Source: Saprospiraceae bacterium
GTDB lineage: Bacteria; Bacteroidota; Bacteroidia; Chitinophagales; Saprospiraceae
Assembly (NCBI GenBank): GCA_016715985.1
Contig: JADJXD010000001.1
Location: 3,348,001 to 3,412,000, forward strand
Length of the DNA: 64,000 nucleotides
Reading direction: 5' to 3'
Below are positions 53,638 to 63,553 of the stretch, piece by piece. The stretch's first letter is position 1, and each line of letters starts with the position of its first letter. Position numbers and translations under genes: made by a program. The notes under the pieces were generated by a model. It worked only from the letters and a program-made list of their open reading frames with translations. It was not told the origin of the DNA and ran no database searches.

Positions 53638-54168
53638 CTAAAACTTCTTTGGCACAAAATCAGACTTATTGATAATTGATGTGGAGTTGCCTGTAGCTCT
53701 TATGACAAAAAGTTTTTCATTTTCAGCAAATACTTCACTTCCACTATCTGCTTTAAGAAATGCTATAGCACCATAAACCGTATAATTTTTATATTCCTGC
53801 AGCCAGCGTTTTACATTTTTTAGTTTCTCAACGAAAAGTTTTACATCATTTGTTTTTAAAGTCGTTTTCACTTCAACTATAACTATTTCATTTCCATTAT
53901 GAGCTACGATATCAAATTCGAAATTTTTACCCTCATGTGTTCCTTTTCGTCTCATGGATGTGTCATGTACATCAATTCCTTTTTCCCGAAGCAAATTTAT
54001 AAGATCACCTTCGCCCAGACTTTCCATTAACTTGCCCCTTTGTCCTTCAAAAAGATCGAATGTTGCTTTAATGCGTTTGTCCGTTTCCTTGAATTTAGCG
54101 TCTGTCTCCTTTTGTGAAATTACTAATTCTTTGAGCAATTGTTTTATTTCCTGAATTTCTACTTGCAT
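53638..54168 (-). CDS. PD-(D/E)xK nuclease-fold protein with coiled-coil N-terminus (DUF3782-like)
   Basis: A 176-aa protein from ATG 54168 (MQVEIQEIKQLLKEL). Residues 1-50 are a coiled coil (KETDAKFKETDKRIKAT). The nuclease fold has GEGDLINLLREKGIDV and the active-site pattern EFDIVAHNGNEIVIVEVKTT (Asp and ExK). Similar proteins are common in cyanobacteria and Bacteroidota; no function has been shown. An ATG 18 codons upstream (54222) is possible but adds a basic, non-conserved stretch. Confidence 0.78.
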   Translation of the reverse strand: MQVEIQEIKQLLKELVISQKETDAKFKETDKRIKATFDLFEGQRGKLMESLGEGDLINLLREKGIDVHDTSMRRKGTHEGKNFEFDIVAHNGNEIVIVEVKTTLKTNDVKLFVEKLKNVKRWLQEYKNYTVYGAIAFLKADSGSEVFAENEKLFVIRATGNSTSIINKSDFVPKKF

Positions 54169-54312
54169 AAAGCTTAATTTTTTTGATTTAGAATTAATTC
54201 TATCATTATATGTCCAAGTCATTTATGAGTGGACGTGATAAAACGGTACTATTAAACCATATTGCACTTCATTTGAAAGGTAACTGTTTTTTTATAAACC
54301 ACTTAACTTTTT

Positions 54313-54321
54313 TAGCTTTGC
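54313..54321 (+). promoter_or_regulatory. -7 element before the Sua5-type gene
   Basis: TAGCTTTGC matches TAnnTTTGC 18 nt before the GTG start. Confidence 0.5.
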
Positions 54322-54338
54322 GCAAAATTGAATTCTGA

Positions 54339-55289
54339 GTGATTGGAAATGATATAAATCTGGCAGCAAAACTTCTTATAAACGGAGATGTCATCGGCAT
54401 ACCAACCGAAACAGTTTATGGACTTGCAGGCAACGCACTGAATGAAGAAACTGTACTCAGAATTTTTCAGATCAAACAACGTCCTCATTTTGATCCGTTG
54501 ATCATTCATGTAAAAGATGTTTCAGAAATTTCAAAATATTCAGAAGAATTTCCTGACGAATTACGTCATCTTGCTTCACTTTTTATGCCGGGCCCGCTGA
54601 CTTTACTACTTAGAAAAAAAAATAACATTCCTGATTTGGTAACATCAGGTTCAGATTTTGTAGCTATCAGAATACCTGCACATGATGTGACACTTCAATT
54701 GTTGCAAAAGCTTGAATTTCCTTTAGCTGCACCGAGTGCAAATCCTTTCGGTTATATCAGTCCTACGACGGCACAACACGTTGCTGACCAACTGGGAGAT
54801 AAAATACCATATATTTTGGATGGTGGCGCTTGTCAGATTGGAATAGAGAGTACCATCATCGGTATTGAAAATGGTAGTATTACAATATACAGAAAAGGTG
54901 GGCTTTCTATAAAAGACATACAGGACAATGTTAAATCTCGGGTAGTCGTCAAAGATATTTCAACATCCAATCCCGCTGCGCCGGGCATGTTGCTGAGTCA
55001 TTATGCACCGAGAGTGCCGCTTTATCTTGATGTCAATCATAAACCAAAAAATATTGATTTGGAGAGATGCGGTTATATCAGATTTAAAGAAAAACTGGCT
55101 GATGTGAGTGAAAATACACAAATCATTCTTTCCGAAAATGGAGACTATAAAGAAGCTGCCAGAAAATTATTTGCAGGTATGCGTCTATTGGATAAAATGG
55201 ATATTGATTACATAATAGCTGAATTACTCCCGGAAGAAGACATCGGCATAGCAATCAACGACAGGTTGAGACGGGCAGCAACTTCATAA
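54339..55289 (+). CDS. L-threonylcarbamoyladenylate synthase (Sua5/YwlC type)
   Basis: A 316-aa enzyme that makes threonylcarbamoyl-AMP for the t6A37 tRNA modification. The YrdC domain (about 1-195) has IPTETVYGLAGNA and KQRPHFDPLIIHV, with SPTTAQHVADQLGDKIPYIL further on. The C-terminal Sua5 domain (about 200-316; PAAPGMLLSHYAPRVPLYL) marks the long form rather than short TsaC. The start is GTG: the codon just before it is TGA, so no earlier start exists. Confidence 0.93.
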   Translation: MIGNDINLAAKLLINGDVIGIPTETVYGLAGNALNEETVLRIFQIKQRPHFDPLIIHVKDVSEISKYSEEFPDELRHLASLFMPGPLTLLLRKKNNIPDLVTSGSDFVAIRIPAHDVTLQLLQKLEFPLAAPSANPFGYISPTTAQHVADQLGDKIPYILDGGACQIGIESTIIGIENGSITIYRKGGLSIKDIQDNVKSRVVVKDISTSNPAAPGMLLSHYAPRVPLYLDVNHKPKNIDLERCGYIRFKEKLADVSENTQIILSENGDYKEAARKLFAGMRLLDKMDIDYIIAELLPEEDIGIAINDRLRRAATS

Positions 55290-55412
55290 ATACTATCAGG
55301 TTTTCTTTTCTTAATTGTTTCTGCTAAAGAAATTGAAAAAAGTTTTCTGATCCTTGGCACCATATTTGATTACTTCTAATCAACGAACTTTTACACCCCA
55401 AAAACAACACAC

Positions 55413-57656
55413 ATGTCGCTGCAAAATTATTTTGTAATGGCGGTAGTTCTATTCAATTTCAATTCTGCAATTGCACAGGAAAGAAATTGTGGTTCAATGA
55501 TCTACCTTCAAAGCCAGATGGAAACTGATCCTGAAATGCAGGAACGTCTTATAAAAATTGAACAACACACCCGTCAGTTTATCAATTCAACATCCCAAAG
55601 ATCTTCCAATGTAATTACGATACCCGTTGTGGTCCATGTGGTATATGATGTATTGTCCAAGAATGTGAGCGATGCTCAGATTATTTCTCAGATAGATGTG
55701 CTGAATAAAGATTTCAGGAGATTAAATGCTGATAGGAACAATCTTTGGTCTCAGGCTGGTGATATGGAAATAGAGTTTTGTCTTGCAGTTTCAGATCCGG
55801 AAGGAAAACCCACCAATGGCATCACAAGGACAAATACACTTTCAAAAACATTTCAGAATAACAATAACATAAAAAGTAAAGCTACCGGAGGCAAAGACCC
55901 CTGGCCGGCAGATCAATATCTGAATATTTGGGTATGTGATATAGCCGGCACTGTATTAGGCTTTGCACAATTTCCAGGCGGCTCTTTAACTACGGATGGA
56001 ATAGTGGTGGATTATCAGGCATTCGGTACAATGGGTACAGCAAAGGCTCCTTTCAATTTAGGCAGAACAACCACACATGAAGTTGGACATTGGTTAAACC
56101 TTAGACATATATGGGGTGATGGGGACTGTTCCAAAGACGATTTTGTGAATGATACACCAACTGCATCCTCTGCTAACTACAAGTGTAATGTAGGTAAAGT
56201 ATCCTGCGGAGGGGTCAATATGGTTCAGAACTATATGGACTACTCGGATGATGCCTGTATGAATCTGTTTACAATAGGTCAGAAATCTAGAATGCGGGCA
56301 CTTTTTGCTCCGGGCGGGTTCAGAAATGCTTTATTGAACTCACATGGATGTAAAGAAAAAGTAGTTGTTCCGGATTTATGCAAAAACATAAAAGTCAAAA
56401 TTAAACTGGATAATTACCCGCAGGAAACTTCCTGGTTACTCAAAGATAAAAGTGGCAAAATCATTCTTGTAAGTCCGAAATATACAACAGCATTGAAAGG
56501 AAAAACGATAGAAACGGATACTTGTCTTTCGGGTGAATGTTTTGATTTTGTCATTACGGACTCATTCGGAGATGGAATATGTTGTAAATACGGATCCGGA
56601 TTTTATGAAGTTTATGAAGAAGGCACATTATTGTTCTCAGGAGGAACATTCAAAAAATCAGAAACAAAAGAATTCTGTATCATAACGAGTGCACCGACTT
56701 GTGCGGACGGTATTCAAAACGGCACCGAAGAAGGTATCGATTGCGGCGGTATATGTATTCCATGCCCAAGCTGCAACGACAATATTCAGAATGGAAATGA
56801 AACCGGTATAGATTGTGGAGGACAGGATTGTCAACCTTGTATTACAGCCGGAGATTCGGATGACAATGATGGCGAGGATACCGGAAATGACAACCAACCC
56901 CAATTGCTAATGGGGTCATACTTTGAAAATGGTTGGGATGGCTGGCAGAGTGGAGGTATTGATTGTTCCAGATACAGCGGTCCTTATTCCTGGGAAGGAG
57001 ATTTTTCTATAAAAATTATGGATAATTCCGGTTTGGAATCAGCTATGATTTCACCTGTATTAAATATTTCAAACTATGCGCAGGTGAAAATTGAATTTTC
57101 TTTTTATGCATACAGTATGGAACCACTCGAAGATTTTTGGCTTATTTATAATGATGGAACAACCTGGCAAACCATAAAGGCTTACATAGTCGGAACTGAT
57201 TTTCACAATAATCATTTTTATGAAGCGAGTTTTATCATGGATGCAGGTTCATATAACTTTTCAAATCAGGCAAAATTTGGATTTCAATGTGATGCAAGTA
57301 CCAACGAAGATCAGATATATATTGATGCGGTCAGAATCACAGGTATACCCGGAAACACCAGAATTTCTGAAAACAATACTTTAAAAACGCTGGGATATTA
57401 CATAGATCATGAATCAGATCGAAACATTTTTACAGTAGGATTATATCCCAATCCTGTTTCAGATATTATTCAGATATCAGGTAATATGGAATTTCAGAAT
57501 ATTAAGTTGTTCAATCCGGAAGGCAGATTGATTTACGAATCTTCACAGGAAACGGATTACTTTAATGTAGATTTATCCGATTTACATTCGGGCATGTATT
57601 TTATTCATTTAATGGCTGATGACCAGGTGGTGTACAAAAAGATATTCAAGAATTAA
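55413..57656 (+). CDS. M43 (cytophagalysin-like) metalloprotease with T9SS sorting domain
   Basis: A 747-aa secreted protease. The signal peptide is about residues 1-21. The catalytic domain has the zinc motif HEVGHWLNLRH (about 222-232) and a Met-turn (NYMDYSDDACM). A beta domain with SFGDGICCKYGSGFYEVY follows, then two Cys-rich repeats (CADGIQNGTEEGIDCGG and CNDNIQNGNETGIDCGG, about 430-475), a jelly-roll/MAM-like domain (about 490-650) and a T9SS type A sorting domain (GLYPNPVSDIIQISG to the end). It should be exported to the surface or medium to degrade protein; the substrate is unknown. Confidence 0.93.
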   Translation: MSLQNYFVMAVVLFNFNSAIAQERNCGSMIYLQSQMETDPEMQERLIKIEQHTRQFINSTSQRSSNVITIPVVVHVVYDVLSKNVSDAQIISQIDVLNKDFRRLNADRNNLWSQAGDMEIEFCLAVSDPEGKPTNGITRTNTLSKTFQNNNNIKSKATGGKDPWPADQYLNIWVCDIAGTVLGFAQFPGGSLTTDGIVVDYQAFGTMGTAKAPFNLGRTTTHEVGHWLNLRHIWGDGDCSKDDFVNDTPTASSANYKCNVGKVSCGGVNMVQNYMDYSDDACMNLFTIGQKSRMRALFAPGGFRNALLNSHGCKEKVVVPDLCKNIKVKIKLDNYPQETSWLLKDKSGKIILVSPKYTTALKGKTIETDTCLSGECFDFVITDSFGDGICCKYGSGFYEVYEEGTLLFSGGTFKKSETKEFCIITSAPTCADGIQNGTEEGIDCGGICIPCPSCNDNIQNGNETGIDCGGQDCQPCITAGDSDDNDGEDTGNDNQPQLLMGSYFENGWDGWQSGGIDCSRYSGPYSWEGDFSIKIMDNSGLESAMISPVLNISNYAQVKIEFSFYAYSMEPLEDFWLIYNDGTTWQTIKAYIVGTDFHNNHFYEASFIMDAGSYNFSNQAKFGFQCDASTNEDQIYIDAVRITGIPGNTRISENNTLKTLGYYIDHESDRNIFTVGLYPNPVSDIIQISGNMEFQNIKLFNPEGRLIYESSQETDYFNVDLSDLHSGMYFIHLMADDQVVYKKIFKN

Positions 57657-57718
57657 ATTTTGAGTCTATTCCGAAATGTATCACTTTTAAAATAATAATA
57701 ATTTTATTTTTTATTCAT

Positions 57719-57770
57719 TGACAATCAGCTGTTTACCTTTATGGCCTGGGTAATAAACGGTTGATTGTCA
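57719..57770. terminator. Hairpin terminator between protease and GMC oxidoreductase genes
   Basis: TGACAATCA (57719-57727) pairs with TGATTGTCA (57762-57770), extended inward by GTTTACC with GGTAATAAAC. T-rich DNA follows on the minus-strand side, so it mainly serves the GMC oxidoreductase gene. Confidence 0.6.
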
Positions 57771-57795
57771 TTTCAAAGGTATTTTGGAAATGGAC

Positions 57796-59403
57796 TCAAT
57801 TTAAGGTTTTAAAAGCCGGATTTTCATTTTTGAGCGGAATTTTATCCATTGCTCTTTCTGTTATAGCTGTGATGCTTAAGCTGGGGTTTACACCGGGATT
57901 GGCAGAAATCATACTCCCGTCACATACCATCATTTGATGGTAATTGAAGACCTGATTATCTTTGTTGATTACACCATTTGAAGGAGAAGCACCCATACAT
58001 GCACCTCCGAGTATATGAGCTGTCGTAGGAATGCCAAAAAGTGTTTCTGTGTTCATGACCATGGCTTTACCATTATTTATCTTTTCTAATTTTCTAGCTA
58101 TTTCCTGTGCTTTGGGATTAAAGGCGGTGGGAGTAGGTCCATTCTCTGCACCGGTATGTAAAATTCCCAAACCCGACAATTTGAGAGATAAAGTTGAGTC
58201 TATACTTTCCATGTACAGTAATATCTGAGTCCTTTTGCTCCAGTCATCCACAAAAAATACTTTCAGATTAGCTATCGGATTGGTCAGAAAATCTGATATC
58301 ATTTTCAAAAACCTTGTCAATATATTACTACCACTTACCATTGGTGCCATCAGTAACCGCCAAAAACCTGAGCCTGCAGCGTATTTGACGGGTTCCACAT
58401 GACGGCTTTCATCCAAATGAACGATTGAGCCAATGGCAATACCTTCAGAGAAAGTTTTATCTTTATCAAAAGTAGTAACACCGATCAGGCTTTCTGAATT
58501 GGTACGTACACCAGCACCAACCTTTTCTGATAAATGGGGTAATGAAGTTTGCTTTAATTTAAGAAGTAACGGTACTGTACCTAAAACACCACCTGCAAAT
58601 ATGACGCCTTTTGCTTTCAATTCCTTTTTTTGTGGAAAAAAGGAAAGTGAGCTTTGAAAGACAACATCATATCCTTTTTCTCCTGATTTTCCGATAGGTT
58701 TTACATCGATTACTTCACTTTCAGACAAAATTTCGGCTCCTTTCAGCTGAGCCAAATGCAGATAATTTTTATCCAGTGTATTCTTAGCATTGTATCTGCA
58801 GCCTGTCATACAACCTCCGCAGAGATTACAACCTGTCCTGTCTGGTCCAAGTCCATCAAAATATGGGTCGGGAACGGTTTCACCGATTTTGCCAAAATGA
58901 ACTGCTACAGTCGTTTTGTCAAATGCTTCAGAAATGCCGATTTCTTTTGCCATTTCAAGCATCGATTTATCACTTCTGCTCATGTAAGGATGTTTTTCTG
59001 CTCCAAGCATTTTTCTTGCTAGTTCATAATATGGCATGAGGGTGTTTTCCCAATTTTCCAAACCTTTCCAGTTTCCTGAATTAAAGAATTCGGATTTGGG
59101 TATAGGCAAAGTATTGGCGTAAACCAATGAGCCACCTCCTACTCCCACGCCGCTGAGTACGGTAGCATGCCGGAAAAAACTCAATTTCAGAATTCCCTGA
59201 AGACCCAGTTTAGGATTCCAAAGATATTTTCTTAAATTCCAGGTAGTTTTTGGAAAATCTTCCGGTTTTCTGAACCATTTTCCTTTTTCAATCACTAATA
59301 CTTTGTATCCTTTTTCCGACAATCGTAGTGCCGATACAGATCCGCCGAATCCGCTACCAATAATAATAAAGTCGTAGTCAAAATTATCCGGAAGTAATTG
59401 CAT
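57796..59403 (-). CDS. GMC-family FAD oxidoreductase (cholesterol-oxidase-like)
   Basis: A 535-aa flavoprotein. The N-terminal FAD motif is IIIGSGFGGSVSALRLSEKG (about 13-32), followed by VLSGVGVGGGSLVYANT (about 84-100) and the C-terminal HILGGACMG and SANPGVNPSLSITAI motifs. A Cys-rich NLCGGCMTGCRYNAKNTLDK segment (about 194-213) recalls cholesterol oxidase-like and other GMC enzymes. GMC enzymes oxidise alcohols or sterols; no substrate can be assigned. No signal peptide is seen. Confidence 0.88.
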   Translation of the reverse strand: MQLLPDNFDYDFIIIGSGFGGSVSALRLSEKGYKVLVIEKGKWFRKPEDFPKTTWNLRKYLWNPKLGLQGILKLSFFRHATVLSGVGVGGGSLVYANTLPIPKSEFFNSGNWKGLENWENTLMPYYELARKMLGAEKHPYMSRSDKSMLEMAKEIGISEAFDKTTVAVHFGKIGETVPDPYFDGLGPDRTGCNLCGGCMTGCRYNAKNTLDKNYLHLAQLKGAEILSESEVIDVKPIGKSGEKGYDVVFQSSLSFFPQKKELKAKGVIFAGGVLGTVPLLLKLKQTSLPHLSEKVGAGVRTNSESLIGVTTFDKDKTFSEGIAIGSIVHLDESRHVEPVKYAAGSGFWRLLMAPMVSGSNILTRFLKMISDFLTNPIANLKVFFVDDWSKRTQILLYMESIDSTLSLKLSGLGILHTGAENGPTPTAFNPKAQEIARKLEKINNGKAMVMNTETLFGIPTTAHILGGACMGASPSNGVINKDNQVFNYHQMMVCDGSMISANPGVNPSLSITAITERAMDKIPLKNENPAFKTLN

Positions 59404-59584
59404 TGAATTAAGATTCTAATTAATTGGTGGAAATAAATTCAGGACAACAGTATATTTAATGCGAACTTCTGAATGCCTGATTTTTATAATCAAATTTACA
59501 GCATTTTTTATCAGGCAGGTATTTTTTATTGATATTTTTAAAGTGGTTTATCATTTTGTTTGCATAAAATAGCCAAAATACACT

Positions 59585-59593
59585 TAAATTTGC
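59585..59593 (+). promoter_or_regulatory. -7 element immediately before mnmG
   Basis: TAAATTTGC matches TAnnTTTGC and ends 3 nt before the mnmG ATG; TTTG at 59559-59562 can serve as the -33 element (22-nt spacer). The mRNA would begin at or within a few nt of the ATG. Confidence 0.5.
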
Positions 59594-59596
59594 GCC

Positions 59597-61462
59597 ATGT
59601 TTTCAAAATATAATGTAATTGTAGTCGGCGCAGGTCATGCCGGTTGTGAAGCAGCAGTTGCTGCAGCCAATCTGGGATCAAAAGTTTTATTGGTCACCAT
59701 GAATATGAACACCATCGCTCAAATGTCCTGTAATCCGGCCATGGGAGGCGTTGCAAAAGGGCAGATAGTACGCGAAGTGGACGCTTTGGGTGGTTATTCC
59801 GGTATTGTGACAGACCATTCTATGGTGCAGTTTCGAATGTTGAATATGTCGAAGGGTCCTGCTATGTGGAGTCCACGGGCTCAAAGTGACAGAATGATGT
59901 TTGCAGCAAAATGGCGTGAAATGCTCGAAAATCACCCTAATATTGACTTCTGGCAGGAGAGTGTGCCGGGATTGATTGTGAAAAACGGTGTTTGTAAAGG
60001 AATCGTCACAGCTTTGGGACTCGAAATTGAATCAGATGCAGTCGTTCTAACTAACGGAACTTTTCTGAATGGCATCATACACATTGGCGAAAAACAATTT
60101 GGCGGCGGAAGAGCAGGAGAAAAAGCGGCTACCGGTATTACAGAACAGCTTTTGAGTCTGGGGTTTGAATCCGGACGTATGAAGACTGGAACACCCCCAC
60201 GTGTAGATGGCAGGTCACTTGATTACACCAAAATGGAAGTACAACCCGGCGATGAAAAAGTCGGTAAATTTTCTTATACGGACACCCCGACCATCACTAA
60301 ACAACTGCCTTGTCACATAACTTACACCAGCGAAGAAGTCCACGAGACATTGAAAGAAGGATTTGACAGATCCCCTATGTTCAATGGACGGATTCAAGGT
60401 TTGGGACCCAGATATTGTCCTTCGATCGAAGATAAAATAAACAGATTTGCAGATAAGGAGCGTCATCAGCTTTTTGTAGAACCCGAAGGCTGGAATACCT
60501 GTGAAATTTATGTCAATGGATTTTCTTCTTCTCTTCCGGAAGATGTCCAGTACAAAGCGTTGAAGAAAGTACCTGGATTTGAGAATGTGAAAATGTTCAG
60601 ACCGGGATATGCGATAGAGTATGACTATTTTCCGCCTACACAACTCAATATGAATCTGGAAACTAAAATGATCCGGAATTTATTTTTTGCAGGTCAGATA
60701 AACGGCACAACAGGTTATGAGGAGGCCGCTTGTCAGGGATTGATGGCAGGTATTAATGCGCATCTTGCTATCCATGAAAAAGAACCATTCATACTCAAAA
60801 GATCAGATGCATATATAGGAGTTTTAATTGATGACCTTGTGAATAAAGGCACCAATGAGCCATACCGAATGTTTACTTCCAGAGCAGAATACCGAATACT
60901 TTTACGTCAGGATAATGCGGATATTCGACTGACACCGCTTGCTCATCAGTTGGGAATGATCAATATGGAAAAGCGTCTGGAAAGAGTAAATGCAAAAATC
61001 GAAAATGCGGCCAGAATCGAAAGATATTTTGATGATACAAGTGTTGATCCTGATATTATAAATCCATTTCTGGAATCCGTCGATTCAGCAGCGTTACGAC
61101 AAAAAGTTAAAGCAAGAAGTATTTTGACCAGGCCCAATATTACGATTGATCAAATGCGTTCGGTATTGAGCGACATTGACCAATATCTTTCTCAGTATGA
61201 TATTGAGACAGTTACCATAGCTGAAGTCTCCATGAAATATGAAGGATATATCCGAAAGGAGCAGGAGATGGTTGATAAAATGGACCGGCTGGAATCACTC
61301 AGATTATCAGATAATTTTGATTACCTCGGAGTTAAATCTTTATCCATTGAAGCCAGGGAAAAACTTCATAGTACAAAACCCAGAACAATCGGTCAGGCAA
61401 GCAGGATTAGCGGAGTATCTCCTTCTGATATCTCTATTCTGTTAGTTCATGTTGGAAGATAA
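59597..61462 (+). CDS. mnmG: tRNA uridine-5-carboxymethylaminomethyl modification enzyme
   Basis: A 621-aa FAD-dependent enzyme that, with MnmE, makes cmnm5U at the tRNA wobble position. The N-terminal FAD motif VVGAGHAGCEAA starts at residue 9, followed by AQMSCNPAMGGVAKGQIVRE, and the GTPPRVDGRSLDY (about 198) and TGYEEAACQGLMAG motifs are MnmG-specific. Length matches. The start codon is fixed by alignment with the family. The small zinc-ribbon gene begins 9 nt after the stop. Confidence 0.97.
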   Translation: MFSKYNVIVVGAGHAGCEAAVAAANLGSKVLLVTMNMNTIAQMSCNPAMGGVAKGQIVREVDALGGYSGIVTDHSMVQFRMLNMSKGPAMWSPRAQSDRMMFAAKWREMLENHPNIDFWQESVPGLIVKNGVCKGIVTALGLEIESDAVVLTNGTFLNGIIHIGEKQFGGGRAGEKAATGITEQLLSLGFESGRMKTGTPPRVDGRSLDYTKMEVQPGDEKVGKFSYTDTPTITKQLPCHITYTSEEVHETLKEGFDRSPMFNGRIQGLGPRYCPSIEDKINRFADKERHQLFVEPEGWNTCEIYVNGFSSSLPEDVQYKALKKVPGFENVKMFRPGYAIEYDYFPPTQLNMNLETKMIRNLFFAGQINGTTGYEEAACQGLMAGINAHLAIHEKEPFILKRSDAYIGVLIDDLVNKGTNEPYRMFTSRAEYRILLRQDNADIRLTPLAHQLGMINMEKRLERVNAKIENAARIERYFDDTSVDPDIINPFLESVDSAALRQKVKARSILTRPNITIDQMRSVLSDIDQYLSQYDIETVTIAEVSMKYEGYIRKEQEMVDKMDRLESLRLSDNFDYLGVKSLSIEAREKLHSTKPRTIGQASRISGVSPSDISILLVHVGR

Positions 61463-61471
61463 AAATTTAGT

Positions 61472-61708
61472 ATGAAAAATACAGGTACTTGTCCCAAATG
61501 TGAATCACATCGTATAGCTATCCAGCGTGGAAATATGTGGAATCGCAGTTATAATTATATTTATGCTGGTGGTCTGATGCCTGTTTACATGACGTATTAC
61601 ATATGTACTGATTGTGGGTTGGTGGAAAATTATGTTGACAATCCAAAAGATCTCGATAAAATCAGAAAGAAATATTACAAGCCAATTGATCATTCGGACT
61701 TTGTTTGA
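61472..61708 (+). CDS. Small zinc-ribbon protein
   Basis: A 78-aa protein with CPKC near the N-terminus (residues 7-10) and CTDCG (about 45-49), which together can bind one zinc ion. Between them lies a hydrophobic, Tyr-rich stretch (YIYAGGLMPVYMTYYI). The spacing of 9 nt to mnmG suggests co-transcription. I know no specific function; small zinc ribbons of this kind are common and mostly uncharacterised. Confidence 0.7.
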   Translation: MKNTGTCPKCESHRIAIQRGNMWNRSYNYIYAGGLMPVYMTYYICTDCGLVENYVDNPKDLDKIRKKYYKPIDHSDFV

Positions 61709-61869
61709 TATTAATCGTAACTCCTTATTTAAGGTAAAATGTCTAATTGTTTTTTTGATGGAGCATCATAATGTTTGGTTAAAGAAAGTTTCATAAAAGA
61801 ACATTTCGTTTAATATTAAGATATTTACATTCATTTTTTCAAAACATTTGAAAGACTAAAATTTAAACA

Positions 61870-63345
61870 ATGAAAATGCCCTTAAGAAAAATATTTTTCA
61901 CCTTTTGTTCTATATTAATTTTAGCTGCAAGTGCATATAGTCAGGCATCCAATGCGCAGAAAGTAAAAGCACTGAATAACTACATCACTTTTTCGAATGA
62001 ATGTACACATGGACTTTTGATTGTGCATAGGTTATTGGAAAACTTCAATAAAAATATCAATAAATATGTAGATTTACCGGATCAGAAAATAAATTTTTAC
62101 ACCAATAAAGATTTGCCGGAAGACATCTTTCAGGATCCTGAAAATTGGTTTTATGAAGTTTCCCCCAATGAACTCTATAAGAAAGCAATTGCATCTTCCT
62201 CAGTGCTTTCAGTAGCTGATTCAAAACAATTGGAGGGGATTATGTCTCAAATGAAAAGTATTACTACTGCAACTAACAAATTAAGATTTGATCTGGAAGA
62301 AATGATTCAGACTTTGGATTTGACCAAAAGAGAAAATCTCAGTCTGGTATATGAAAAGCTTGAAATAGGTGTAAAACTTTACAAAGACTATTACCTCCAG
62401 CAAATTAAGCTGGAAGAAGCCATACAAAAAAGTTACAAGGGGCTAAAAGTCAACGATAGCGAACTCCAGTTCCCTGTTGTCTTAAATTCTATTAGTGGTC
62501 TGTACGAGGCAGCCAGAGAAAATCTCGAAGCATTATACCACAGAAATGACGATAATATAGAGGAGCTGATTTCAAAGCATGAGAAAGCTTTAAAAAATTT
62601 TGAATCCGTAAATCTCACCGATTACAACAGTACCCGATTAGTAAGCAGCAAAATCCAATTGTATTGGAATAATATCAAAAAACAAAGCAGAGATGCAATC
62701 CTTTCGGAAAAGCAATTTTTTCAAAACGAAAACATAGCTGAAGAGTACAAATTGTATGATAAATATTATTATTACTACAATCTTACCGTAATCAATAAAT
62801 TTAACCGTTATGGGAGTGGTGTCGTATTTGAGATGAACAGAATATTGGAGTATCTGGATATTCCGGCTTTAAAATATTTTGAAATGCCCCATTATTTCAA
62901 AGTAATCTATCCTAAAATTCTGGAAAAAACAGATGTTTTGACATCGTCTGACCCTGTTGTAAAAGCACTCCCCAGAACTGTGAAAGGAAGAGATGTTATC
63001 GTGGCCAATCAGAAAATTTATGTTGACAATCTTGTCACTGAATTTGATTTATATGATCACAAAATTATTGATGGGGATATTGTTTCCATCAGCTTCAACG
63101 GAGACTGGATTCTGGCAAACTTTAAAATTTCAGAAATTAAACACCGATTTAAAATAAAACTGAATGAAAGCGGTAAAAACTTCCTGCTCCTCCACGCCGA
63201 TGACATGGGAAGAAATCCACCTGCTACAATAGCTTTAGCTTACACGCTGAACGGCAAAAAGGAATTGGTAATTCTGAATTCAGATATTAATACCAGTGAA
63301 GTTATTGAAATTATTTTACAGGAAAGCAGTCAGGCTCAAAAATAA
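61870..63345 (+). CDS. Exported helical protein of unknown function
   Basis: A 491-aa protein with a signal peptide (about 1-25, IFFTFCSILILAASAYSQ). The mature part is rich in helix-forming charged residues over about 30-350 (for example LRFDLEEMIQTLDLTKRENL and EELISKHEKALKNFESVN), ending in a beta-rich C-terminal domain (about 370-491, VIVANQKIYVDNLVTEFDLY then ISFNGDWILANFKI). No lipobox and no T9SS tag. I do not recognise the family; a periplasmic or outer-membrane-associated role is inferred from the signal peptide only. Confidence 0.65.
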   Translation: MKMPLRKIFFTFCSILILAASAYSQASNAQKVKALNNYITFSNECTHGLLIVHRLLENFNKNINKYVDLPDQKINFYTNKDLPEDIFQDPENWFYEVSPNELYKKAIASSSVLSVADSKQLEGIMSQMKSITTATNKLRFDLEEMIQTLDLTKRENLSLVYEKLEIGVKLYKDYYLQQIKLEEAIQKSYKGLKVNDSELQFPVVLNSISGLYEAARENLEALYHRNDDNIEELISKHEKALKNFESVNLTDYNSTRLVSSKIQLYWNNIKKQSRDAILSEKQFFQNENIAEEYKLYDKYYYYYNLTVINKFNRYGSGVVFEMNRILEYLDIPALKYFEMPHYFKVIYPKILEKTDVLTSSDPVVKALPRTVKGRDVIVANQKIYVDNLVTEFDLYDHKIIDGDIVSISFNGDWILANFKISEIKHRFKIKLNESGKNFLLLHADDMGRNPPATIALAYTLNGKKELVILNSDINTSEVIEIILQESSQAQK

Positions 63346-63425
63346 AAATTTGGCAATCTGAATAGGAGAATGGATAGTTTAATAAAGTGTATGTATTAGC
63401 ACGATGGTCGTACCGTTAGGGATCG

Positions 63426-63462
63426 AGCCTGCCTGACTCCGTAGGCAGGCAGGCCCGCCTGC
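63426..63462. repeat. GC-rich dispersed repeat, copy 2
   Basis: Matches 26181-26217 at 36 of 37 bases. Here the repeat runs on into GCTTCGAAGC and GGGCAGGCG, giving a longer palindrome (about 63426-63478). It lies between the unknown exported protein and the convergent T9SS hydrolase gene. Confidence 0.85.
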
Positions 63463-63553
63463 TTCGAAGCGGGCAGGCGTGACAAAAACACTCGTTTAGC
63501 TGAGTGCCTAAATAGTACAATAAATTTAGAGTTTTCAAACTTTAGATAGATCA

